A DNA stretch of 33,112 nucleotides. Source: an uncultured Prevotellaceae bacterium (GTDB lineage: Bacteria; Bacteroidota; Bacteroidia; Bacteroidales; Bacteroidaceae). A model generated the notes under the pieces. It was given only the letters and a program-made list of their open reading frames with translations, was not told where the DNA came from and did not search any database. Location: positions 1-33,112 of the forward strand of contig CAMVLT010000044.1 of the NCBI GenBank assembly GCA_947168395.1. The letters are read 5' to 3'. Both the position numbers and the translations under genes were made by a program. Shown one piece after another: positions 24,844 to 32,356 of the stretch (position 1 is its first letter; the number at the start of each line of letters is the position of its first letter).

Positions 24844-25827
24844 ATGAAGGTTGGTATTATTGGAACGGGATGGATTGCCGAGAAGGCCGCCATCACCTTG
24901 AACGGACTGGATAACTGCGAAGCCTACGCCGTAGGCTCGCGGACTTTGGAGAAAGCTGAAGCTTTTGCTGCGAAATGGAACATCAAGAAGGCTTACGGTT
25001 CTTACAACGAGTTGATAGCCGACCCTGACGTGGACTTGGTCTACGTCGGGACACCCCACTCGCACCACTACAACGTGACACGCGAGGCGCTGCTGGCTGG
25101 TAAGCCGTGCCTTGTGGAGAAGGCGTTTATGGCCAACGCACGCCAGACTCGGCAGATTATCGACCTGGCCCATGAGCGTGGCGTATTCCTGGCCGAGGCT
25201 ATCTGGACGCGCTACCAGCCTGCTGTCGGCATCGTGCGCGGACTGATTGCCGAAGGGCGCATCGGGACGCCCCATCTCATTACTGCCACACTCGGCTACT
25301 CGATGGGCGACAAGCCGCGCATCATGCGGCCCGACCTCTGTGGCGGGGCCTTGCTCGACCTCGGCGTCTATGCCCTCAACTTCGTGAGGATGTTTACCGA
25401 CGGCGACATCCTAAGTATTGACGGCTCGTGCGTGAAGAGCACGACGGGCATGGACCTGACCAACGCCATCACCATCATTTTCAAGGACGGCGTTCTTGCC
25501 AACGTCCAGTCGTCGGCACAATGTGTGGGCGACAACATCGGTGTCATCGCCGGCACTCAGGGCAACCTCATCATCGACAATATCAACAATCCGCAGACTA
25601 TCACGGTGAACGGCCCTGACCGCACCTTCATCGAGACCATCCGCGTGCCGCAGCAGATAACGGGCTACGAGTATCAGTTCCTGGCCTGTCGCGAAGCTTT
25701 GGCTGAGGGACGGCTGGAACCGCCCTCAATGCCTCATGCCGAGACACTCTACATCATGGAACTGATGGACGAACTGCGTCGCAAATGGGATGTGCGCTAC
25801 CCGATGGACGATGAAAAAACTATTTGA
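24844..25827 (+). CDS. Gfo/Idh/MocA family oxidoreductase
   Basis: 327 aa NAD(P)-dependent sugar/inositol-type dehydrogenase, cytoplasmic. Rossmann motif VGIIGTGWIAEK at the N-terminus, SRTLEKAEAFAAKW, DLVYVGTPHSHHYN and LLAGKPCLVEKAFMAN with the family EKP-type lysine as EKA. The catalytic-region AEAIWTRYQPAV follows, then a C-terminal beta-sheet domain with GGALLDLGVYALNF. No signal peptide. The preceding stop codon is immediately upstream, so translation is likely coupled. It would oxidise or reduce a sugar released by this operon; the particular sugar cannot be read from sequence. The 3' end is 13 bp before the chosen start of the OMP gene. Confidence 0.92.
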   Translation: MKVGIIGTGWIAEKAAITLNGLDNCEAYAVGSRTLEKAEAFAAKWNIKKAYGSYNELIADPDVDLVYVGTPHSHHYNVTREALLAGKPCLVEKAFMANARQTRQIIDLAHERGVFLAEAIWTRYQPAVGIVRGLIAEGRIGTPHLITATLGYSMGDKPRIMRPDLCGGALLDLGVYALNFVRMFTDGDILSIDGSCVKSTTGMDLTNAITIIFKDGVLANVQSSAQCVGDNIGVIAGTQGNLIIDNINNPQTITVNGPDRTFIETIRVPQQITGYEYQFLACREALAEGRLEPPSMPHAETLYIMELMDELRRKWDVRYPMDDEKTI

Positions 25828-25840
25828 CAGCCTAACAGAG

Positions 25841-28729
25841 ATGACAAGAAAAATAGGAATGATGCTGGCATTCATGATGCTGGCCATATTGGGCGTTGAG
25901 GCTCAGGCAAGTGACGAAGACCGTGGACTGACGGTCAGCGGCACTGTGTATGATGCAGAACTGAAAGAGCCGCTTGTGCAGGCGACGGTACAGCTGTTCA
26001 GACAGCGTGACTCTACCTTCGTGGGCGGAACTGTGACCGATATTCGGGGAAACTTCTCGGTCGTGGCTCCGGCTAACGGCATCTACCGGCTGAAGATTTC
26101 GTCGGTAGGTTTTCAGACCATCCAGCGCGAGGTGACGCTGCGGCGCAACCAGAACCAGGAACTGGGCGAAGTGATTATGTCGTCGGACGCAGTCATGCTA
26201 CGCGAGACGGTTGTAACGGGCCGTGCCGCACAGGTTATCGTGAAGAAGGACACGCTGGTCTATAACCCCGATGCTTACCGCACGCCTGAGGGCTCGCCGA
26301 TTGAGGAGCTTATCAAGCGCATACCGGGTGCCGAGGTCGACGACGACGGCAACATCACGGTCAATGGCAAGGTGGTGCAAAAGATTCTGTTAGACGGTAA
26401 GGAGTTCATGCTCGGCGACGTGGAGACGGCGCTCAAGAATATACCCGTAAGCATTATCCAGGCCGTGAAGTTCTACGACCAGCAGAGCGACCAGGCACGT
26501 ATCACCGGCATTGAGGACGGCAACAAGGAGACGGTGCTCGACTTCTCCATCAAGAAGGGCATGAACCGAGGCTACATGACCAACCTCGACATAGCCGGAG
26601 GTACGGAGCACCGCTACGCCTCGCGTGGTATGGGAAGTATGTTTACCGATAAGACGCGCTTCGTGCTGCTTGGCAACCTTAATAATAAGGAGGAGAACGC
26701 AGGCTGGTGGAACCGCCGGGGACTGAATGCCCGGAAAATGCTGGGCACCAACCTGAACTACGACGACGGCGAGAAGCTGAAGATGGACGCGAGTGTGCGC
26801 TGGAACCACCGGGACGGCGACAACGAGAACGAGAACCTGACCGAGAACTTCTACACCGAGACCAACCGTACGTTCTCGAACAGCCGTTCGAAGAGCTTCT
26901 CGCGCAGCGACAACTGGTGGGGTAACATCCGCGTGGAGTGGAAGCCCGACACACTGACCAACCTGCTGCTGCGTGCCAACGGAAGCACGGGTACGAATGA
27001 TGGTACGAGCACGTCGGCCAATGCATCGTTCGACGCTGATCCCTATCTCTATGCTGACGACCCGTTATCCTTGTCTCCCTCGTTGGCCCCATATACCGTG
27101 AACAGCAGTAGGAGTGCCTCGCTCTCCTACGGCGAAAACAAGAATGCGTGGGCCATGCTGCAGTTCTATCGTAAGCTGAACCAGCGCGGACGCAACGTCA
27201 CCCTGCGTGTCGAGGGTTCGATAGGCGACAACGACAACCGCAGCACCTCGAACAACGAAGTACACCTCTATCGTAAGAAGAATGCTGCCGGCCTGGACTC
27301 GACGTACTTCACCGCTCGCTATAATACAACGCCTTCCGACAACAAGGGCTATGTGGTAAGCGCACTCTACAGCGAGCCGTTATGGGAGGGTGCCCACCTG
27401 CAGTTCAACTACGAGTTGCGCTATAATCAGAACAAGAGCGACCGTCAGACCTACGACTTCAGCCACCTGGCGCTGAATCCCTTCAGTGGCATCGATCCCG
27501 AATACCGCGAGTGGGACCCGTGGATTGGCAGCTTCGATGAGGCTGACATGCAGTCGCATCTCGACAAGAACCTGAGCCGTTTCTCCGAGTACAAGAACTA
27601 CACCCACAACATCCGCCTGACCCTGCGCCATTGGCAGAAGGAGTACGACTACAACATCGGCTTCCTCGTGCAGCCGCAACATTCGAACTTCATCCAGGAT
27701 TATCGAGGCGTCTATGTCGATACCATACGCAACGTCGTGAACCTCACGCCGACCGTTGACTTTCATTACAACTTCAACGACCAGCAGAGCATTCGCTTGA
27801 CCTACCGAGGTGATACACGCCAGCCGGAGATGACCCAGCTGCTCGACATCACCGATGACTCCAACCCGCTTTATATCACGCAGGGTAACCCGGGCCTCAA
27901 GCCGCAGTTCACGAACACGCTGAACCTTTATTACAACAACTACATCCAGCGTTACAAGCGCTCCATCGTGGTCTATGCGAACTACCGCCATATACGCAAC
28001 AGCATCAGCAACCTCGTGCGCTACAATCCTGAGACTGGTGGTAGCATATCACGTCCCGAGAACATCAATGGCAACTGGAACGCCGACGGAGGGGTGAACT
28101 TCAGCACCGCCATCGACAGCGCCGCCCATTGGAATATAGGTACGGACACGCGCGTACGATATAATAATTATGTGAGCTATGTAGCCCAGGCCAGGGCCGA
28201 TGCTGTTGAGAACACTACACGGACCACGAACCTGCGCGAACGGCTGAACCTCAGCTTCCGTAACGACTGGCTGGAAGTGACGCTCGACGGCAGCCTGAAC
28301 TACCAGCACTCGCGCAACAAGTTGCAGCCCACCGCCAACCTCGACACGTGGCGGTTCAACTACGGCGGACAGGTGATGTTCCGTCTGCCTTCCGGCATCG
28401 AGATTTCAACCAACCTCCACCAGGATTCGCGTCGCGGATACAACGACCCGTCGTCGAACACCAACGAACTCATCTGGAATGGTCAGCTGTCGAAGGCCTT
28501 CCTTAAGAGCAAGACGCTGATAGTAGCCCTCAACTTCTACGACCTGCTGCGCCAGCAGTCGAACTACGAACGCTGGGTCAATGCCACCAGCAGCAGCGAC
28601 ACCCGTTACAACAGCGTCAACTCATACGCCATGCTCCACATCCGTTATCGCCTCAACATGTTTGGCGGCAAGGTCGATACCGAGGGACGATACGACAAGA
28701 AGTGGGGTAACAATGACAGAAGGCGTTAA
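25841..28729 (+). CDS. Outer-membrane beta-barrel protein, TonB-receptor-like with carboxypeptidase-regulatory domain
   Basis: 962 aa from ATG 25841, which gives a standard signal peptide (MTRKIGMMLAFMMLAILGVEAQA). An in-frame ATG at 25811 would overlap the upstream gene by 17 bp and is possible. Residues about 30-115 form a CarboxypepD_reg-like domain (TVSGTVYDAELKEPLVQATV, SSVGFQTIQREV). A plug-like region follows with ELIKRIPGAEVDDDGNITVNGK and LLDGKEFMLGDVETALKNIP. The rest is a long beta-barrel rich in aromatic strands, of the OMP_b-brl_3 type. No TonB box and no SusD partner are visible. Probable role is substrate passage or surface binding; it lies between an oxidoreductase and a GH43 gene. 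Confidence 0.85.
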   Translation: MTRKIGMMLAFMMLAILGVEAQASDEDRGLTVSGTVYDAELKEPLVQATVQLFRQRDSTFVGGTVTDIRGNFSVVAPANGIYRLKISSVGFQTIQREVTLRRNQNQELGEVIMSSDAVMLRETVVTGRAAQVIVKKDTLVYNPDAYRTPEGSPIEELIKRIPGAEVDDDGNITVNGKVVQKILLDGKEFMLGDVETALKNIPVSIIQAVKFYDQQSDQARITGIEDGNKETVLDFSIKKGMNRGYMTNLDIAGGTEHRYASRGMGSMFTDKTRFVLLGNLNNKEENAGWWNRRGLNARKMLGTNLNYDDGEKLKMDASVRWNHRDGDNENENLTENFYTETNRTFSNSRSKSFSRSDNWWGNIRVEWKPDTLTNLLLRANGSTGTNDGTSTSANASFDADPYLYADDPLSLSPSLAPYTVNSSRSASLSYGENKNAWAMLQFYRKLNQRGRNVTLRVEGSIGDNDNRSTSNNEVHLYRKKNAAGLDSTYFTARYNTTPSDNKGYVVSALYSEPLWEGAHLQFNYELRYNQNKSDRQTYDFSHLALNPFSGIDPEYREWDPWIGSFDEADMQSHLDKNLSRFSEYKNYTHNIRLTLRHWQKEYDYNIGFLVQPQHSNFIQDYRGVYVDTIRNVVNLTPTVDFHYNFNDQQSIRLTYRGDTRQPEMTQLLDITDDSNPLYITQGNPGLKPQFTNTLNLYYNNYIQRYKRSIVVYANYRHIRNSISNLVRYNPETGGSISRPENINGNWNADGGVNFSTAIDSAAHWNIGTDTRVRYNNYVSYVAQARADAVENTTRTTNLRERLNLSFRNDWLEVTLDGSLNYQHSRNKLQPTANLDTWRFNYGGQVMFRLPSGIEISTNLHQDSRRGYNDPSSNTNELIWNGQLSKAFLKSKTLIVALNFYDLLRQQSNYERWVNATSSSDTRYNSVNSYAMLHIRYRLNMFGGKVDTEGRYDKKWGNNDRRR

Positions 28730-28752
28730 GATACAAACAAAAACAAGGAACT

Positions 28753-29745
28753 ATGAAAAGAATGTTTATACTAAACGTACTCGCTGCGCTGATGGTGCTT
28801 ACAGCCACAGCGCAGCGAGGCATGCAGGTACGTAAGAACGTGCCGACCGATTCGATCCGGCTGAGTGACCCTGCCATATTGGCAGACCAGAAGAGTGGGC
28901 TTTACTACATGACCGGCACAGGCGGCATGATGTGGCGTAGCGCTGACTTGAAACTTTGGGAGGGACCGTTCCGTGTGACCGAGTTCAAGGCCGACTCGTG
29001 GATGGGCCCCCGGCCGATGATTTGGGCGGCAGAGCTGCACCAGACGGGCGACGGTTGGTACTACTATTTCGCGACGTTCACCAACCAGGCTGTAAAGATT
29101 GACACAGTTCGTGGCAACGTCATCGAGCGGCGTGCTTCGCAGGTGTTGCGAGCCGACAATCCGATGGGGCCGTACCGTGCATTTGGCGACGACATCTACC
29201 TGCCCGCCAACAGGCCAACGCTCGACGGAACATTCTGGCGTGACTCGGACGGCAAGCCCTACATGGTGTTTTGTGGCGAGTGGCTGCAGAACTGGAACGG
29301 TACCATCGAGAAGATAGAACTCAAGCCCGACCTCAGCGGCACCGTTGGCGAGCCCAAGGTGCTCTTCCGTGCCAGCGACTCACCTTGGAGTCGTGAGCGA
29401 GACGAGCAAGGCAACATCATCTGGAACAAGGTGACCGACGGACCTTATCTCTTCCGTACAGGCACAGGCCGTTTGGGTATGGTCTGGACTTCATGGGTGT
29501 TCGATGTTTACACGCAAGGCGTAGCCTACTCCAAGAGCGGCACCCTCGACGGCCCGTGGGAGCAGGAGCCTGAACCCATCACGCCTCCAGGATACGGACA
29601 CTCGATGCTGTTCAAACGCTTTGACGGACAATGGATGATGTCCGTCCACCTGCACCGTAAAGATGCCCGAGGCCGTACAGTCCGCACGCCCCACTTCTTT
29701 GATGTGGATTTGAGCGGCGACAAGCTGGTAGTGATTCAAAATTAG
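28753..29745 (+). CDS. GH43 family glycoside hydrolase, exported
   Basis: 330 aa five-bladed beta-propeller hydrolase (arabinofuranosidase/xylosidase/arabinanase type). Signal peptide ends at about residue 20 (LTATAQ). Visible: probable base Asp39 in RLSDPAIL, pKa-modulating Asp158 in PTLDGTFW, and DGP at 228-231 in VTDGPYLFRT. Many GH43 enzymes have Glu at the acid position here, but this protein has Asp229. The length suits a single-domain GH43. It sits 23 bp after the OMP gene and 8 bp before the LytTR gene. Substrate is unknown; arabinoxylan fits the neighbouring GH51 and GH9. Confidence 0.85.
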   Translation: MKRMFILNVLAALMVLTATAQRGMQVRKNVPTDSIRLSDPAILADQKSGLYYMTGTGGMMWRSADLKLWEGPFRVTEFKADSWMGPRPMIWAAELHQTGDGWYYYFATFTNQAVKIDTVRGNVIERRASQVLRADNPMGPYRAFGDDIYLPANRPTLDGTFWRDSDGKPYMVFCGEWLQNWNGTIEKIELKPDLSGTVGEPKVLFRASDSPWSRERDEQGNIIWNKVTDGPYLFRTGTGRLGMVWTSWVFDVYTQGVAYSKSGTLDGPWEQEPEPITPPGYGHSMLFKRFDGQWMMSVHLHRKDARGRTVRTPHFFDVDLSGDKLVVIQN

Positions 29746-29753
29746 TCAGCCGT

Positions 29754-30665
29754 ATGAAGCAAGGACGAACAGAAACAATTATGACCCGGCTGCTCAGCAC
29801 CACGTTTGTGGTGGTGGCGCTGGCGGTATTCAAGCCTTTCGGACTCGATGCTTGGCATTGGCAGGCATACGTCCACTTGGTGGCCCTCGGAGCAATAGGC
29901 TTTTCAATCTGCATGGTGACAGACCTTATACTGAAGTATATCGTCCACATGCCTCGCTCATTCAAGAAGGGCGTCAGCTACATCATCCGCCGCAACCTGT
30001 GGTTCCAGCTCATCAATACGCCGCTTGTTGCCTTAGGCATCTGCCTCTATCGTCACTTCGTGCTGAACAATCGCGTGGAGGGCAATCAGCTCTCGCTCGT
30101 CAACTACCTCGAAACGCTGGTCATCATCGCCTTCTGCTCGTTCGCTATCGGACTTTATTGGCGCTTCAAGTACCGTAGCCGCTATCTGGCCGCAGAACTG
30201 GAAGAGACGAGGCTGCTGAATGAGGAGTTGCAGAAGATACAGCAAGCCCAGAAGACTCAGAACCTGCAGGCTCCCCCGGCACCTATTCCCGTAAAGGAGG
30301 AACCGCATTCGACCCTTTGTCTTACTGGCTCAACGAACGAATCGGTCACCCTCGACATTTCCGACCTATTGTATATTGAGGCAGTAGGTAACTACGTCAA
30401 GGTCTGCCAACTGCGTGATGGCAAGGTTCGTACCGATATGCTGCGTGCCACCTCCAAGCAGATGGAGGAGACGCTCCAGCCATATCCCATGATAGTACGT
30501 TGCCATCGGGCCTTCCTCGTCAATCTGCAACAGGTGGAGCAAATTTTCTCTCATTCAGGCTCGATGCAGCTCCAAATCAAGCACTCCAACGATTCCATTC
30601 CCGTGTCGCGCAGCAACATGGCGCAAGTCAAGATGGCAATCAAGCGAGGGCAGGGCGAGGCTTAG
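29754..30665 (+). CDS. Membrane-anchored LytTR-family DNA-binding regulator
   Basis: 303 aa. Four hydrophobic segments lie in residues about 10-140 (for example LSTTFVVVALAVF, HLVALGAIGFSICMV, LINTPLVALGICLY and LVIIAFCSFAIGLYW). A coiled, Glu-rich linker (AAELEETRLLNEELQKIQQAQK) follows, then a LytTR DNA-binding domain in the last 100 residues with LLYIEAVGNYVKV, MIVRCHRAFLVNL and SIPVSRSNM. There is no receiver domain. It probably senses a membrane or envelope signal and controls transcription, perhaps of its own operon. An alternative ATG at 29781 would shorten the N-terminus by nine residues. It is the last gene of the GH9 operon, before a TA remnant on the opposite strand. Confidence 0.88.
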   Translation: MKQGRTETIMTRLLSTTFVVVALAVFKPFGLDAWHWQAYVHLVALGAIGFSICMVTDLILKYIVHMPRSFKKGVSYIIRRNLWFQLINTPLVALGICLYRHFVLNNRVEGNQLSLVNYLETLVIIAFCSFAIGLYWRFKYRSRYLAAELEETRLLNEELQKIQQAQKTQNLQAPPAPIPVKEEPHSTLCLTGSTNESVTLDISDLLYIEAVGNYVKVCQLRDGKVRTDMLRATSKQMEETLQPYPMIVRCHRAFLVNLQQVEQIFSHSGSMQLQIKHSNDSIPVSRSNMAQVKMAIKRGQGEA

Positions 30666-30723
30666 CCAATATCTTGAGACAAGTAGTCCCCATATCCTGT
30701 TTCTCATTCTTTTTGCAAAATCT

Positions 30724-30813
30724 CTACCCCATCACCAGGAAAGTAGCTGATTGTTTATTATGCGTAAGCATAGCTGACACCAAAACGTTAGTGTCGATAA
30801 CTGCATAGATCAT
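30724..30813 (-). pseudogene. Truncated PIN-domain toxin (N-terminal remnant)
   Basis: Too short to be called as an ORF. From ATG 30813 the frame reads MIYAVIDTNVLVSAMLTHNK and nine more residues before a TAG at 30724, 29 codons in all. The opening matches the start of VapC-like PIN toxins, including the first metal-binding Asp in DTNVLVSA. Full PIN toxins are about 130 aa, and no further PIN sequence follows before the LytTR gene end at 30665. The ATG overlaps the antitoxin stop as ATGA, as in intact toxin-antitoxin operons. The toxin is therefore almost certainly inactive. Confidence 0.75.
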
Positions 30814-31124
30814 AATGATGCTTTCTCTCTTTCAGCTCTTTCTAAACGAGCCTGACGGATTTCTTCATTTATTTCCTCTAAGGTCATATTCTGAAGCCCA
30901 TTTTTACGGGCAGACTCCCTAAGAGCATAAAATGCGTTTTTGAAATCTTCGTTAGCACTTTTCTGATATGCCTTGATTTCAAAGGGAATCCTACGTTGCA
31001 TCACCACAGCGTTAGCAAAAATGTTCATTGCTGCATTTGCACTCATGCCAAACTGCTGGCAGAGTGAATCGAAAGCGGCTTTGATGCCTGCATCCATACG
31101 AACGGTCATTGATACTTGTGCCAT
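30810..31124 (-). CDS. RelB/DinJ-family antitoxin, orphaned
   Basis: 104 aa. The N-terminal ribbon-helix-helix (MAQVSMTVRMDAGIKAAFDSLCQQFGMSANAAMNIFANAVV) is typical of RelB/DinJ antitoxins, and the middle RRIPFEIKAYQ is the usual continuation. The charged, helical C-terminus (about 55-104) would wrap around a toxin. It normally neutralises an mRNA-cleaving toxin and represses its own promoter. Here the partner gene is a 29-codon PIN remnant. A -7 box TACCTTTG lies about 28 bp upstream on the same strand. Family is sure; partner type is inferred from the remnant. Confidence 0.85.
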   Translation of the reverse strand: MAQVSMTVRMDAGIKAAFDSLCQQFGMSANAAMNIFANAVVMQRRIPFEIKAYQKSANEDFKNAFYALRESARKNGLQNMTLEEINEEIRQARLERAEREKASL

Positions 31125-31151
31125 AATACTTACAATTGATGATTACTGCTG

Positions 31152-31159
31152 CAAAGGTA
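31152..31159 (-). promoter_or_regulatory. -7 promoter element for the orphan antitoxin
   Basis: The minus strand reads TACCTTTG, a match to TAnnTTTG, 27 bp before the antitoxin ATG. The -33 box is not evident at the usual spacing. Confidence 0.5.
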
Positions 31160-31266
31160 ATGATTTCTTTTCATTCTGCCATCGTTTTGCCATAAATTTT
31201 AACCAAAACAGCTCAATATTTATTCGCTTTTGCCTAATTCGTTATCTATGCAGTATTTGATGCAAG

Positions 31267-31419
31267 AAAAAGTATGGCCGGAGCAATTCAAATACTTGCT
31301 TCGGCCATAATATTAGAAATGATCACGCGAACCGTCCCTATATGACTACCCGCATTTTCACGCGGTTTCTTTGCTACTATACTATTAAATGCATTCATCT
31401 GTATGGTCTGTATCTATTC
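31267..31419 (-). ncRNA. Candidate small RNA in the gene-free stretch between antitoxin and Crp-like genes
   Basis: The 460-bp stretch 31125-31584 has no credible gene. On the minus strand it holds TAACTTTG (31426-31433), a possible -7 box. Downstream is a hairpin with a GAAA tetraloop (31350-31365; CCGCGT-GAAA-ATGCGG in minus sense). An intrinsic terminator follows at 31309-31273 (14-bp stem with one wobble) and then TTTTT (31271-31267). AGAAA/TTTCT pairs can close the central structure (31315-31319 with 31366-31370). Predicted transcript about 150 nt. No -33 box was found, and I do not recognise the RNA family. Confidence 0.4.
31273..31309 (-). terminator. Intrinsic terminator on the minus strand
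   Basis: Arms 31273-31286 and 31296-31309 pair over 14 bp (one G-T wobble) with a 9-nt loop. On the minus strand the stem is followed by a T-run at 31271-31267. Confidence 0.7.
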
Positions 31420-31425
31420 AAATCG

Positions 31426-31433
31426 CAAAGTTA
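31426..31433 (-). promoter_or_regulatory. -7 promoter element for the candidate small RNA
   Basis: The minus strand reads TAACTTTG, preceded by agtag, as part of the aatgagTAAyTTTG-like family seen elsewhere in the window. No TTTG -33 box at 19-21 bp. Confidence 0.35.
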
Positions 31434-31549
31434 CTACTTTTTCTCGAAATGGAAGCGTAAAATCATCATTTCGCGCGTAATTTAAGCAAATTTTGTCTAA
31501 AACAAGGCTGTGGTATAACAAAAAGAAACGATTTATGCTGAAAAATGAC

Positions 31550-31557
31550 TACCTTTG
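31550..31557 (+). promoter_or_regulatory. -7 promoter element for the Crp-like gene
   Basis: TACCTTTG, matching TAnnTTTG, lies 27 bp before the chosen ATG at 31585. No TTTG box at the usual -33 spacing. Confidence 0.5.
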
Positions 31558-31584
31558 TACCCGCGAATCAGATAATTGGCGAAT

Positions 31585-32172
31585 ATGACACCAAACAAGC
31601 AATTCAACACATACAAGGAGGGACTCGATTTAGAGTTCCTGCGGGTGTACTGCATGGAGCATGGGGAACGGCGAACGTTCGAGCGGGGCGAGACGCTGGA
31701 GGAGGCGGGAGAGCCGGCACAGTGGGTGGCCTTCGTGGAGCGGGGCTGCTTCAAGTACATGGTTCACAACGACGAGGAGGGCAAGGACTACTGCACGGGC
31801 TTCGCCTTCGAGGGCGAGTTCGTGTCCGACTTCCCCTATTGCCTCGACGGCGACGTGTCGGAGGTGAGCATCGAGGCGGACATGCCGTGCGAGGTGCGCG
31901 TCATCAGCGGACAGGAGCTGCAGGCGCTGTTCGACAACGACCCGAAGATGGCGAAGATGGACGTGAAGATACTCAAGAACCTGTTCAAGATGGTCTATGG
32001 GCGCGACCTCGACCACTACCGCTACACTGCCCGCAGCCGCTACCGCCGTCTGCTCGAACGCTGTCCGCAGGTGGTGCAGATGCTCTCACTGAAGGACATC
32101 GCCTCGTTTCTCAACATCACGCCCATCTACCTGAGCAAACTCCGCAAGGAGATAACATTCGGAAAGACATAA
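31585..32172 (+). CDS. Crp/Fnr-family transcriptional regulator
   Basis: 195 aa from ATG 31585; the frame is open back to a TTG at 31576, which I reject because it adds only three residues and a promoter box sits just upstream. An N-terminal cyclic-nucleotide-binding-like beta roll (about 30-110) contains FERGETLEEAGEPA and VERGCFKYM. A long dimer helix follows, and a winged HTH at about 168-190 reads LSLKDIASFLNITPIYLSKL. There are no FNR-type N-terminal cysteines, so it is not an FNR-type FeS sensor. The coding sequence is visibly richer in G+C than the surrounding AT-rich spacers. Targets unknown; it lies between two candidate small RNAs. Confidence 0.88.
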   Translation: MTPNKQFNTYKEGLDLEFLRVYCMEHGERRTFERGETLEEAGEPAQWVAFVERGCFKYMVHNDEEGKDYCTGFAFEGEFVSDFPYCLDGDVSEVSIEADMPCEVRVISGQELQALFDNDPKMAKMDVKILKNLFKMVYGRDLDHYRYTARSRYRRLLERCPQVVQMLSLKDIASFLNITPIYLSKLRKEITFGKT

Positions 32173-32230
32173 AAACGCCAATAAAACATAAAAGGTAAAG
32201 GCAATCGTATCGTTATTCAGAAATTATCGT

Positions 32231-32238
32231 TACCTTTG
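32231..32238 (+). promoter_or_regulatory. -7 promoter element upstream of the Abi_2 gene
   Basis: TACCTTTG, matching TAnnTTTG, 118 bp before the Abi_2 ATG. The TTTG -33 box is weak or absent. A transcript from here would begin near 32245 and carry the hairpin at 32263-32297 in its leader. Confidence 0.45.
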
Positions 32239-32250
32239 CACCTGCCTATA

Positions 32251-32301
32251 AGAAAAACTTAACCCCGAAGTTTGTCTTTAGGACAGGGACTCCGGGGGAT
32301 T
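32251..32301 (-). ncRNA. Candidate antisense small RNA/leader hairpin upstream of the Abi_2 gene
   Basis: A strong hairpin occupies 32263-32297: a 10-bp outer stem with one mismatch (32263-32272 with 32288-32297), a 2-nt bulge, a 4-bp inner stem (32273-32276 with 32282-32285) and a 5-nt loop. On the minus strand it is preceded by a consensus promoter (32308-32339) and followed by TTTTT at 32257-32253, as for a 50-nt RNA with an intrinsic terminator. On the plus strand the same hairpin lies in the Abi_2 leader. Which strand is functional cannot be told from sequence. Confidence 0.5.
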
Positions 32302-32307
32302 ACGCTG

Positions 32308-32339
32308 CAAAGGTAGGCAAAATATCTGAACTACGCAAA
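32308..32339 (-). promoter_or_regulatory. Consensus promoter reading leftward inside the Abi_2 leader
   Basis: On the minus strand: TTTG (32339-32336), a 20-bp spacer, then TACCTTTG (32315-32308). This is the best match to the Bacteroidota consensus in the window. It points away from the Abi_2 gene and into the hairpin at 32263-32297. Confidence 0.65.
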
Positions 32340-32356
32340 TAAAAGGCAATATTTTT

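Noticed and set aside
28049..28309. Small antisense frames inside the outer-membrane barrel gene
   Set aside because: All are shadows of a continuous 962-codon gene with a signal peptide and barrel pattern.
31545..32198. 217-residue plus-strand frame overlapping the Crp-like gene
   Set aside because: Rich in Arg, Gly and Ala, as expected from a shifted frame of GC-rich coding sequence. The Crp frame has the HTH and beta-roll motifs.
32231..32319. An invertible promoter flanked by inverted repeats
   Set aside because: The inverted 10-mers tacctttgca are simply the two -7 boxes facing each other. They are too short for known inversion sites, and no recombinase is nearby.
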